DNA from: Streptomyces pyxinae
GTDB lineage: Bacteria > Actinomycetota > Actinomycetes > Streptomycetales > Streptomycetaceae
Assembly: GCF_024756275.1 (NCBI RefSeq)
Contig: NZ_JANUGQ010000019.1
Span: 1 to 64,000 of the forward strand
Reading direction: 5' to 3'
Length of the DNA stretch: 64,000 nucleotides
Below the pieces are notes generated by a model. It did no database searches. It was given only the letters and a program-made list of their open reading frames with translations, and had not been told where the DNA came from. Numbering within the stretch: position 1 is the stretch's first letter; the number at the start of each line of letters is the position of its first letter. Below, piece after piece: positions 18,292-26,300 of this stretch. The position numbers and the translations under genes were made by a program.

Positions 18292-19139
18292 TGCCCGAGG
18301 GGCACACGATCCACCGGCTGGCCGCCGACTACCGGGAACGGTTCGGCGGCCGGGCCGTGCGGGTGACCAGCCCGCAGGGCAAGTTCACCGACGCCGCCGC
18401 CCTGCTCGACGGCACGGTGCTGGAGCGCACCGAGGCGCACGGCAAGCACCTGTTCCTCGGATTCGGTGGGCTCGGCGGCTCTGGCGGCTCCGACGCCTTC
18501 GACGGCCCGGCCGAGTGGGTCCACATCCACCTCGGCCTCTTCGGCAAGGTGCGGTTCGGCCACCGGCCCGCCCCGCCGCCCACCGACACCGTGCGGCTGC
18601 GGCTGGCGAACCCGGAGGCGTACGTCGATCTGCGCGGGCCCACCACCTGCGCGCTGATCACCGACCCCGAGAAGGCGGCGATACACGACCGGCTCGGCCC
18701 CGACCCGCTGCGTCCGGACGACGACCCGGAGAAGGCGTGGCGCCGGATCTCCCGGAGCCGTACCACCGTCGCGGCGCTGCTCATGGACCAGAAGGTGGTC
18801 GCGGGCGTCGGCAATGTGTACCGGGCCGAGGTGCTCTTCCGGCACGGCATCGACCCGTACCGCGCGGGCAAGGACCTCAGCCGCGCCGAGTGGACGGCGA
18901 TCTGGGACGACCTGGTGGTCCTGATGCGGGAGGGCGTACGGCTCAACCGCATCGACACGGTACGGCCCGAGCACACGCCGGAGGCGATGGGCCGCCCGCC
19001 GCGCGTGGACGACCACGGCGGCGAGGTGTACGTCTACCGCCGCGCCAACCTGCCCTGCCACATCTGCGGCAACGAGATCCGCACCGCCGACCTGGCCGCC
19101 CGCAACCTCTTCTGGTGCCCGGCCTGCCAGACCCGCTGA
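18291..19139 (+). CDS. nei: Fpg/Nei-family DNA glycosylase/AP lyase
   Basis: A base-excision repair enzyme that removes oxidised pyrimidines or purines and cleaves the abasic site. The mature N terminus PEGHTIHR has the catalytic proline and Glu3 and is of the Nei rather than the Fpg (PELPE) type. The helix-two-turn-helix region is AGVGNVYRAEVLF, and the zinc finger CHICG...FWCPAC is at the C end (about residues 257-280). The length of 282 residues is usual. Its start overlaps the rpiB stop, so the two are co-translated; this pairing is common in actinobacteria. A short Gly/Ser insert (residues 58-66) is locus-specific. Confidence 0.93.
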
Positions 19140-19489
19140 CCCCGCCGGAGGCCGGGCGCGCCGGGGGCCGGCCCCGCCGGGCGTCCGCTCCGGGCGGCCC
19201 CGCACCCCCGCCCGGCCCCCTGCCGCCCGACGCCCGCGCCCCCGGCCCCGTACGGCCCGGTCCCGTTCAGCCCGGTCCCGTACCGCTCAGCCACTTACGG
19301 GGTCCGGCGCCCGCGCCCCGGCCCCGTACCGCCCGGCCCTCGTGCCCCCGGCCCGTACGGCGCGAAGCCCGTACGGCCCGGAGTCCGTACGGCCCGGAGT
19401 CCGCACCGCTCGGGCCGTACCGTTCAGGCCCCATCCGAGGCCCCGCCCCGTACCGTTCGGCCCCCGTCCGAGGCCCCGCCCCGCACCCC
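19140..19489. repeat. Intergenic GC-rich repeats after nei
   Basis: This 350-bp convergent gap is made of reiterated short units built on CCGTACGGCCCGG, CCCGTACCGTTCNGNCCCC and GTCCGAGGCCCCGCCCC, the last occurring twice near 19432 and 19469. No gene is seen; GTACGGCCCGG-type inverted units may serve as terminators. Confidence 0.6.
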
Positions 19490-20719
19490 TCAGAACCCGT
19501 GCGGCAGCCAGGGTGCGACCGGCCAGCCGAAGGCGGCCGACGCCTCCGCCAGGGCGCCCGGCCGCAGCTCCCGCACCCGGCCGGCCGCCGCGAGCCCGGC
19601 CAGCGGCACCCCGCCCAGATAGGCGGCGCCCAGCTCCCGTACCGAGAGCGCCAGTCCGGCCGGGTCCTCGGTGCGGACGCACACCGCGCCCCCGGCGTCC
19701 CCGGTGAGCCGCCAGCGCCCGGCGTTCCAGGGGCAGAACGCGTCCGCCACCTCCAGCACCACGTCCACCGGCGCCTGGTACGCCCGGGCCGCCAGCGCCG
19801 CGCCCACGTCCACCAGCCGTACGTGCAGGGCGTCCCGCAGGGTCGGCAGACAGCGCCGGGCGTCGGAGACCAGGTACTGCCAGGGGTCGTCCAGCGGACG
19901 GCGGTGCAGCGCCAGGGAGGAGATCAGGTCCAGCTCCCAGAGGTACCGGAAGAGCGCCCCGTACGCCGCCGGGTCCCGATACCCCAGGTCGTACAGGATC
20001 GCCTGCCCGTCGGCGCCGGCCTGGCCCCACTCGGGCTTCACCGCGTAGAGCGCGAAGCCCACCGGCCGCCCGGCCCGCTCGGCCAGCACGCACATCAGCG
20101 GCGACGCGCCCTCCCGCTCGCCCGGCGGGTCCAGCAGCGGCAGCCGCTCCCAGCCCGGCCGCCGGGCGAGCATCCCGGGCCGGCCCGCCACCATCGCGGC
20201 GTACACCTCCTCCACGGCGGCGCCCGCCTTGGCCGGCTCCACCAGCCGCAGGGACACCTCGTCCGCGCCGTCCGGCACGGTCAGCCGCACCCGGTGCACC
20301 GGGATCCGGGCGCTCAGCTCCTGGCTGGCGATCCCGTAGCCGAAGCGGCCGTAGATGGCCTGCTCGGAGGCGGTCAGCGCGGCCACCGGCTCACCGGCGG
20401 CCCGGGCGTCCGCCAGCAGCCGGCGCATCATGGAGGTGAGGATGCCGCGCCGGCGGTGGGTCGGCGCGACACCCACCATGGTCACGCCCGCCGTGGGCAC
20501 CAGATCCCCGCCGGGCACCGAGAGCCGGAGGGTGAAGGCCCCCGACGTACCGACGCAGGTATCCCCGTCCCACACCCCGATCGAGCGCTCCGGCTCGGTC
20601 AGGTGCTTCCACAGCTCCCGTTCCTCCGGCGATTCCGCCACCCCGCCGAACGCCAGTTCCAGTGTCGGATACCAGGAGTCCCATTCCTCGGGACGGAGTA
20701 CACGCATTTCGGTCGTCAT
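19490..20719 (-). CDS. Eis-like GNAT N-acetyltransferase
   Basis: A 409-residue acetyltransferase with the three-part architecture of the Eis family. It has an N-terminal GNAT domain with the acetyl-CoA loop GVAPTHRRRGI (about residues 87-97), a second GNAT-like domain and a C-terminal sterol-carrier-like domain ending in the free carboxylate that Eis enzymes use (PWLPHGF). Eis acetylates lysines or aminoglycosides at several positions with acetyl-CoA; the natural substrate here is unknown. ATG 20719 is taken, with ATG 20707 in frame as an alternative; neither has a clear ribosome site. Confidence 0.87.
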   Translation of the reverse strand: MTTEMRVLRPEEWDSWYPTLELAFGGVAESPEERELWKHLTEPERSIGVWDGDTCVGTSGAFTLRLSVPGGDLVPTAGVTMVGVAPTHRRRGILTSMMRRLLADARAAGEPVAALTASEQAIYGRFGYGIASQELSARIPVHRVRLTVPDGADEVSLRLVEPAKAGAAVEEVYAAMVAGRPGMLARRPGWERLPLLDPPGEREGASPLMCVLAERAGRPVGFALYAVKPEWGQAGADGQAILYDLGYRDPAAYGALFRYLWELDLISSLALHRRPLDDPWQYLVSDARRCLPTLRDALHVRLVDVGAALAARAYQAPVDVVLEVADAFCPWNAGRWRLTGDAGGAVCVRTEDPAGLALSVRELGAAYLGGVPLAGLAAAGRVRELRPGALAEASAAFGWPVAPWLPHGF

Positions 20720-20810
20720 ACCGCATGGGTATCAAGCCGCCCCCGCCCCGGCGACCCCTTTTCGAACGCATGGTCATGGGGTCGCCCTGCGAGAAACCCG
20801 GCCGGATGGA

Positions 20811-20816
20811 TAGGGT
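20811..20816 (+). promoter_or_regulatory. -10 element for a likely leaderless transcript
   Basis: TAGGGT ends eight bases before the ATG at 20825 and there is no Shine-Dalgarno sequence, so the mRNA of the SpoIIE-type phosphatase may start at or next to its initiation codon. Confidence 0.4.
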
Positions 20817-20824
20817 CCAGCCCA

Positions 20825-21970
20825 ATGGACCGAAGCGCAGGTGTGAACAGCTTTCCGGCCCGGCTGCGCAAGTCGCTGCACCGGGCCCGGGTGGCGCTGC
20901 GCAAGTCCGGGGTGGACTACTTCCGGGGCGATGCCTCCGACTGGCTCGCCCTCGCCGGGCTGCTGCTCACCGTCCCGCTTCTCACCCTGGCCACCATCGC
21001 CGCCCCGGTGTGGTGCGCTCCCGCCGCGCTGGTGCTGCCGATCGTGGCGGGCGGGCTGCTGCTCCGCCCGGCCAGCCTGCTGGGGCTGTACGCGGCCTCG
21101 GCGGCGGCGCTCATCGTGGAGTCGGCCGCGCTCGGCCCGTACACCGGCGGCGGCGCCCGGGTCACCCCCGGCACCGTCCTGGTGGTCGCCGCCTGCGGGT
21201 TCTTCGGGCTGCTGATAGCGCAGTTCCGGGCCCGGGTCGGGGTGCCCTGGCGGCGCGGCGGCACCATGCTCTTCGACCTCCGCGAACGCATCCGGGTGCA
21301 GAGCGCGCTGCCCCGGCTGCCGGCCGGCTGGCACCAGGAGATGGCCCTCCGCCCGGCCGGCGGCCAGTCGTTCTCCGGCGACTTCGTGGTGGCCGCCCGC
21401 ACCCATGGCGGCCGCACCCTGGAGGTCGTCCTCACCGATGTCTCCGGCAAGGGCATGGACGCCGGCTCCCGTGCCCTGCTGCTCTCCGGCGCCTTCGGCG
21501 GGCTGCTCGGCTCGCTGCCGCCGCACGGCTTCCTCCCGGCGGCCAACGGCTATCTGCTCCGCCAGAACTGGGAGGAGGGCTTCGCCACCTCCATCCACCT
21601 CGTGCTCGACCTGGAGTCCGGCGATTACGAGCTGCTCTCGGCCGGCCACCTCCCGGCGCTCCAGCTCCACGCGGGCTCCGGCCGCTGGGAGGAGCAGGCC
21701 GCCGAGGGGCCGCTGCTCGGGGTGTACGACGGCGCCGAATTCGGCCCGGTCAAGGGCACCCTGCGCCCGGGCGACGTCCTGATGCTCTTCACCGACGGCC
21801 TGGTCGAGGCGGCCGACCGGGACATCTCCGACGGCATCGACCGGCTGACCGGCGAGGCCGACCGCTATGTCGCCACCGGCTTCGAGGGCGCCGCCTGGCA
21901 CCTGATCGAAGCCTGCGCCAAGGACGTCAACGACGACCGGGCCCTGCTGCTCATCACCCGCGACGCCTGA
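20825..21970 (+). CDS. Membrane PP2C/SpoIIE-family protein serine phosphatase
   Basis: A 381-residue membrane-anchored phosphatase. Residues about 38-140 contain three to four hydrophobic helices. The catalytic domain follows with the metal-binding aspartates in SGDFV, LTDVSGKGMDAG, LFTDGLVEA and the closing NDDRALLLI. Proteins of this type reverse anti-sigma-factor kinase phosphorylation or act in stress and sporulation signalling; the partner is not encoded nearby. The start ATG 20825 has no ribosome site but a -10 element just upstream. Divergent from the Eis-like gene and convergent with the DUF2637 gene, 30 bp away. Confidence 0.87.
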   Translation: MDRSAGVNSFPARLRKSLHRARVALRKSGVDYFRGDASDWLALAGLLLTVPLLTLATIAAPVWCAPAALVLPIVAGGLLLRPASLLGLYAASAAALIVESAALGPYTGGGARVTPGTVLVVAACGFFGLLIAQFRARVGVPWRRGGTMLFDLRERIRVQSALPRLPAGWHQEMALRPAGGQSFSGDFVVAARTHGGRTLEVVLTDVSGKGMDAGSRALLLSGAFGGLLGSLPPHGFLPAANGYLLRQNWEEGFATSIHLVLDLESGDYELLSAGHLPALQLHAGSGRWEEQAAEGPLLGVYDGAEFGPVKGTLRPGDVLMLFTDGLVEAADRDISDGIDRLTGEADRYVATGFEGAAWHLIEACAKDVNDDRALLLITRDA

Positions 21971-22000
21971 CCCCGCCGGCCCCGGGCCCCTGGGTACGTC

Positions 22001-22759
22001 CTACCGGCCGGACGGCCGCTGGGGGCGGTAGGGGGCGCGGTGGCCCCGGGCGTGCCGGCGGGCGCCGTTCCGCTCGACCGGCCCGGAGAGGTCGAACTGC
22101 CGCACCAGCTGCTGGAAGCAGAGCAGTACGGCGATCGGGGGCAGCGCCGCGACGGTGATCCCGGCCGGGGTGGCGGGCGCGTTCAGCACGCACAGCAGCA
22201 CCGCGACGCCCGCGAAGACCACCGCGACGAACCAGGCGTACCGGGTGCGCCGGAAGAACAGCCGGGCCCGGACGATCGACAGGCTGGCCGCGATCCAGGG
22301 GCCGTACACCAGCAGCGGCCACAGGGTGGCGATGCGCGGGGTGGCCGCCTCCGCCGCGAGGGCGCGCAGCGAGGGGTACGAGGCCATCACCCCGAGGATC
22401 TCGACCGCGATGACGATCAGCGTGGTCAGGAAGACCGGCACCGCGGCCGCCAGCCAGCGCAGCGAGCGGCGCGCCGGCCGGGCGGACACCGGCTCCGGCC
22501 GGGACTCCGGCTCGGGGTCCGGCTCCACCGCGTCCTCCGGCTCCAGCGTCCACTCGGGCCCGGTCCCGGGCGGCCACTCGACGCCGCCGTCGCCAGGACC
22601 GAACGTTTCGGCATGACGCGGCGCCCGGACGGTCTCCTCGTCGGGCACCAGCCGGACGCCGGAGCCGTACTCCTCCCAGGGGTCCTCGGGCTCCTGCGGC
22701 ACCAGCCGGTGACGTCCGGTCGCGGACTGCTGCGGGGGGAACTGCACAACGGTGTTCAC
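22001..22759 (-). CDS. DUF2637-like membrane protein
   Basis: A 252-residue protein with an acidic Pro/Glu-rich N half (about 1-110), then four hydrophobic segments (about 120-235: WLAAAVPVFLTTLIVIAVE and following) and a basic tail with RRHARGHRAPYRPQR. This layout is that of actinobacterial DUF2637 proteins of unknown function, often found near mobile or spore-related genes. GTG 22759 has AAGGAA eight bases upstream. Upstream in another minus-strand frame lies a Pro/Ala-rich open stretch starting at GTG 23222, which might be an original N-terminal extension separated by a frameshift; see the repeat entry. Confidence 0.65.
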   Translation of the reverse strand: MNTVVQFPPQQSATGRHRLVPQEPEDPWEEYGSGVRLVPDEETVRAPRHAETFGPGDGGVEWPPGTGPEWTLEPEDAVEPDPEPESRPEPVSARPARRSLRWLAAAVPVFLTTLIVIAVEILGVMASYPSLRALAAEAATPRIATLWPLLVYGPWIAASLSIVRARLFFRRTRYAWFVAVVFAGVAVLLCVLNAPATPAGITVAALPPIAVLLCFQQLVRQFDLSGPVERNGARRHARGHRAPYRPQRPSGR

Positions 22760-22899
22760 GAACAGGTTCCTTCGGGGCGGTCGCCGGCGGCACGGCGGCG
22801 GACGGTCGTGGCACGGCGACAGAGGGAGCGGGCGAAGCGAGCGGAGGAAGCGCGGGGCACGAGGCGGCCGTGGAGATCGGGGCGTCCGGTACGGGCGCG

Positions 22900-23135
22900 G
22901 CGGGCATGCCCGGCCCGGGTGCGGCCGGGGTGTCCGGCTCGGGGACGGCCGGGGTGTCCGGCTCGGGGACGGCCGGGGCATCGGGCGCGGGTGCGGCGGG
23001 GACGCCCGGTCCGGGCGTGGCCGGGGTGTGCGACGCGGACCCGGCCGGGGTGCCGGCGTCGGGTACGGCCGGGGTGCCCGGGGTGCCCGGGGTGCCGGCG
23101 TCGGGTACGGCCGGGGTGCCCGGGGTGGCGGAAGG
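22900..23135. repeat. Tandem repeats encoding Pro/Ala-rich peptide on minus strand
   Basis: A 24-bp unit is repeated exactly at 22923-22946 and 22947-22970, and a second unit recurs at a 42-bp interval (23050 and 23092). Both periods are multiples of three. A minus-strand frame open from GTG 23222 reads these as repeated VPEPDTPA and GTPAVPDAG peptides. The frame continues through the DUF2637 gene without a stop, so it may be either a real Pro-rich gene or chance. The 22760-23417 gap holds nothing else recognisable. Confidence 0.6.
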
Positions 23136-23417
23136 CGGCGGTGTCACCGGCCGTGCCCCCGCCGCCCGGCCACCGGGGACCCCGGTCGGTGCGGTGATCG
23201 GCGGCGTATGGGTTTCGGACACGCCGGGTCAACGATCCCCTCGTACGTCGCGCAATGCGGCATTCGGGTTAACCCGCTGGCCGAAAACCTCGCACCACCA
23301 CACGCCACCCCCGCTCACCCCGCAACGCCACCCCGCCCGCCCCGAACGCCGGTCCGTACCACCCACCCCACGGGGTCGCGGAACCCCGAAGGACACCCTT
23401 CATCGGATAATCCTCCG

Positions 23418-24641
23418 GTGCAGCACCGAGCCCCCGCCCGCCCTTCTCTCCCCGCCTCCTCCGGGGCCCGCTCCGGCCGGGACCGGCTGCCCTCCCTCAC
23501 CGGGCTCCGCTTCTGGGCAGCCCTGGCCGTCGTGGCCTACCACCTGTCCCGGCAACTGGGTCCGCTCCCCGTGATCAGCGACCTCGCCTGGTACGGCCGC
23601 AGCGGGGTGACGTTCTTCTTCGTCCTCTCCGGCTTCGTGCTCGCCTGGACCTACGACGGTGCCCGGGTGCCCGCGAAGGCCTTCCTCTGGCGCCGTTTCG
23701 CCCGGATCTGGCCGCTCCTCGCGCTGACCACCGCCGCCTCGGTGGCCGTCTGGGCGGCGCTGGGCCGGGCGGTGCCGGCCAAGGCGGTCGCCGCCTCGCT
23801 CCTCCTGGTCCACGCCTGGGTGCCCGACCCGGTCGTCCTCAAGGGCGGCAACCCGGCCGCCTGGTCGCTGAGCGACGAGGCGTGGTTCTACCTGCTCTTC
23901 CCGGCGCTCATGGCCCTGCCGCTGCTCCGCACCTCCCGGGCCCGCCGCCGTACCGCCGTCCTCGCCGCCGCGGGCGCCGTCCTGGTCTGGCTCTCCGGCG
24001 CGCTGCTCACCGACCCGGCCGTCCGGGGCTGGGCGCTCGACTACTTCCCCCTCACCCGTACCCTCCACTTCCTGCTGGGCGTCGCCACCGGGCTGGCCGT
24101 CAGGCACGGTTGGCGCCCGCGCCTCGGTGTCGGCCCCGCCGTCGCCCTGGTCGCCTGCTGGCACCTGCTGCTGATCCCCTGGCACCACGCCGTCCCCGAC
24201 GGCCTCTGGTACGGGCCGTACGCCGCCTCCCAGTTGCTCGCCGCCCCGCTCTTCGCCCTGCTGGTCTCCGCCGCCGCGCACGCCGACCTCACCGGCCGCC
24301 GCACCGGCCTGGCCGGCCGCCTCTCGCTGCGCCTCGGCCACTGGTCGTTCGCCTGGTACCTGATCCACGAGATCGTCATCCGGCTCTGCCTGGCCCACTA
24401 CGGCGAACCCGCCGGCCTGCCCGCCACCGCCGCCCTCTGGACCCTGGCCCTCACCGTGAGCCTCGCCCTCGCCGCCCTCGCGTACCACTGCGCCGAACAC
24501 CCCCTCGAACGCCGCCTCCGCACCCTGGGCCCCCGGCCCCCCACCCGCCGCCCCCGGCCGAGCACCCGCCGCCCCGACGAGGTCGACGCCTCCGCATTGC
24601 CGGGACGACCGGGTGGCGCTACGTTGCCCGGAAAGTCGTGA
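23418..24641 (+). CDS. Acyltransferase family 3 membrane protein
   Basis: A 407-residue OafA/YrhL-type integral membrane acyltransferase that moves acyl groups onto surface sugars, lipids or small molecules. It begins with RLPSLTGLRFWAALAVVAYH, with the histidine of motif 1, then YGRSGVTFFFVLSGFVLAW, RRFARIWPLL and SLSDEAWFYLLFP. About ten transmembrane segments end in an Arg-rich cytoplasmic tail. GTG 23418 is the nearest plausible start, but it lacks a good ribosome site; no other start lies in frame nearby. The terpene cyclase begins 55 bp downstream on the same strand, suggesting a two-gene transcript in which the acyltransferase might decorate a terpenoid. That link is inference only. 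Confidence 0.8.
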   Translation: MQHRAPARPSLPASSGARSGRDRLPSLTGLRFWAALAVVAYHLSRQLGPLPVISDLAWYGRSGVTFFFVLSGFVLAWTYDGARVPAKAFLWRRFARIWPLLALTTAASVAVWAALGRAVPAKAVAASLLLVHAWVPDPVVLKGGNPAAWSLSDEAWFYLLFPALMALPLLRTSRARRRTAVLAAAGAVLVWLSGALLTDPAVRGWALDYFPLTRTLHFLLGVATGLAVRHGWRPRLGVGPAVALVACWHLLLIPWHHAVPDGLWYGPYAASQLLAAPLFALLVSAAAHADLTGRRTGLAGRLSLRLGHWSFAWYLIHEIVIRLCLAHYGEPAGLPATAALWTLALTVSLALAALAYHCAEHPLERRLRTLGPRPPTRRPRPSTRRPDEVDASALPGRPGGATLPGKS

Positions 24642-24696
24642 CTGTGCTGCCGACGGCTCAGCCACTCCGGATCCGGGCGACGGTGAGGGGCGACCC

Positions 24697-25671
24697 GTGG
24701 AATCCATGCAGCCCACCCACGACGACGAGCCCCCGGCCGCGATACCCGGCGCCGTACGCGAGGCGATCGCGACCCTGCGCCACGACCCCGTACGGCCTCA
24801 TCCGCGGATCGACCGGGTCCAGCGGGCCGCCGAGCGGTGGGCCGCGGGCTTCGGACTCTCCGAGCGGCCCGGCGACTTCGCCCGTACGCGCAGCGGCTGG
24901 TGCGCCGCGTACACCTACCCCTACGCCGATCCCGTACTGCTGGAGATCGCGGCGGAGCTCATCGGCTGGCTGTTCCTGTACGACGACCGCTACGGCGAGG
25001 GGCTCGACGCCCGCGTCATGATGGACACCTCGGACCGGTTCCTGGGCGTGGTGCGCACCGGAACCGTGCCCGCGCCGGCGGGTCCCTTCGAACTCGCCCT
25101 GGCCGACCTGAGGCACCGGATCCGGGACCTCACCGACGACGCCTTCCTGGAGCGGTTCGCGCACAGCATGAGCAAGTACCACAACGGCTGGCTCTTCGAG
25201 CTGCCCTTCCGGCTGGCCGGCCGGCCGCCCGACCGGACCGCGTACCGCCGATTACGGCCCTGGTCGATCGGCCAGCACACGGTGTTCGACCTCATCGAGA
25301 TCAGCGCCGGACCGCCGCCGGCCGCCGCGCGGGAGCGGCTGGAACCGCTGCGGGACCTCACCGGGTTCGTCTGCGCCCAGGTGAACGACCTGCACTCCTA
25401 CGCGAAGGAGACGCGGGGCGGTGACCCCATCAACATCGTGACGGTCCTGGCCGCGGAACGCGGACGCGGACTGGCCGACGCCGCCCGGGCCGCCGTCCGC
25501 GAGTACCACCACCACCTCGGCCTCCTGGAGCAGGGCTGCGCCGCCCTCTGCGCGGAGCCGGACGCCACCCGCGAAGAGGTCCTCCTCACCAGGGGGTTGC
25601 GCGCCTGGGCCCACGGCAACACCGCCTGGTCCGGCACCTGCGCCCGGTACCACGCCGCTCCACCGCCCTGA
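24697..25671 (+). CDS. Class I terpene synthase (cyclase)
   Basis: A 324-residue bacterial terpene cyclase. Both metal-binding motifs are present: the aspartate-rich FLYDDRYGE (Asp96, Asp97, Glu101) and the NSE triad NDLHSYAKE (Asn230, Ser234, Glu238), plus the C-terminal Arg-Tyr pair (Arg317-Tyr318). The length fits a single-domain mono- or sesquiterpene synthase that ionises geranyl or farnesyl diphosphate. The DDRYGE variant differs from the DDHFLE of geosmin synthase and, as far as I recall, from the motifs of pentalenene or epi-isozizaene synthases, so no product is assigned. GTG 24697 has GAGGGG six bases upstream; ATG 24706 is the alternative. No prenyl transferase or P450 is adjacent. 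Confidence 0.87.
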   Translation: MESMQPTHDDEPPAAIPGAVREAIATLRHDPVRPHPRIDRVQRAAERWAAGFGLSERPGDFARTRSGWCAAYTYPYADPVLLEIAAELIGWLFLYDDRYGEGLDARVMMDTSDRFLGVVRTGTVPAPAGPFELALADLRHRIRDLTDDAFLERFAHSMSKYHNGWLFELPFRLAGRPPDRTAYRRLRPWSIGQHTVFDLIEISAGPPPAAARERLEPLRDLTGFVCAQVNDLHSYAKETRGGDPINIVTVLAAERGRGLADAARAAVREYHHHLGLLEQGCAALCAEPDATREEVLLTRGLRAWAHGNTAWSGTCARYHAAPPP

Positions 25672-25711
25672 GTAGGACGCGCACCCGGCCGGGCAGGCGG
25701 TCTGAGTAGGA
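25668..25711 (+). repeat. Direct repeat CTGAGTAGGA around terpene cyclase stop
   Basis: CTGAGTAGGA occurs at 25668-25677, overlapping the cyclase TGA, and again at 25702-25711, 43 bp before the next ATG. The spacing of 34 bp is about three helical turns. It may be a regulator site for the small membrane protein gene. Confidence 0.4.
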
Positions 25712-25753
25712 GTACGGCTGTGCCGGACACCGCCGCCGGGGTGGAATCGGGTC

Positions 25754-26080
25754 ATGAACACCCCTGCCCCGGCCCATCCGGCCCGTGACCACGACCGCAC
25801 CCGCTTCTGGGCCGCCGCGTGCGCGGTGCTCTTCGTGCCGGCGGTCGTCCTGGCCGGCCTGCTGACCCTCTCCTCCGAACGGGCCGGACGCTGCCTCACC
25901 TACGGCGAGCAGTGCCACCAGGCGCTCCCCGGCTCGCTGTTCACCTGGGGCGCCGGCCTCGCCGCCGTGGCCTTCGCCGCCGCCCTCGCCGCCCCGACCC
26001 CCCGGCTGCGCCGCACGGCCCTCGCCGCCCAGCTCCTCTTCGAGGGACTGCCCCTCCTGGTGATCCTCAGCTACGCCTGA
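25754..26080 (+). CDS. Small membrane protein of unknown function
   Basis: A 108-residue protein with three hydrophobic segments: about 20-42 (FWAAACAVLFVPAVVLAGLL), 60-80 and 88-106. Two cysteines lie in the external-looking loop CLTYGEQCH, suggesting a disulfide or a metal or haem contact. I do not recognise the family. ATG 25754 has only a weak GGTGG upstream. It follows the terpene cyclase by 82 bp on the same strand, so co-transcription is possible. Confidence 0.6.
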   Translation: MNTPAPAHPARDHDRTRFWAAACAVLFVPAVVLAGLLTLSSERAGRCLTYGEQCHQALPGSLFTWGAGLAAVAFAAALAAPTPRLRRTALAAQLLFEGLPLLVILSYA

Positions 26081-26139
26081 CGCCTGACGCCGGGTGCGCG
26101 TGCGCGGACCACCGGACACCGGCGTGAAGGGGCATCACC

Positions 26140-26297
26140 ATGGGGCGCCTGTGGGACGGGCTGACCGGTACGGCGTACCCGGACGGCGGCGCGGTGCCGC
26201 CCGCCGGCCCCGGAGCTCCGGGCCGCCCTGCCGGCGCTCAACAACCCGGACACGCCGTACCGCCCCTGCCGCCCCGGAGGGCGTTGGGGGCCCGGGG
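26140..26297 (+). pseudogene. Frameshifted 5' remnant of a conserved actinobacterial hypothetical gene
   Basis: An intact ribosome site (GAAGGGGC) precedes ATG 26140. The first 22 codons read MGRLWDGLTGTAYPDGG, like the start of a family I remember as MG(F/L)xDxLTGTxxPDxGVxPR. After about codon 22 the similarity jumps to a second frame (ELRAALPALNNPDTPY, resembling EVRAALLALNxPDxPY) and then to a third (APEGVG-like). The sequence then runs into the 3' end of the antiporter gene, so the remaining 100 or so residues are gone. The assignment rests on memory of the family, not a search. Confidence 0.45.
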
Positions 26298-26300
26298 CTG

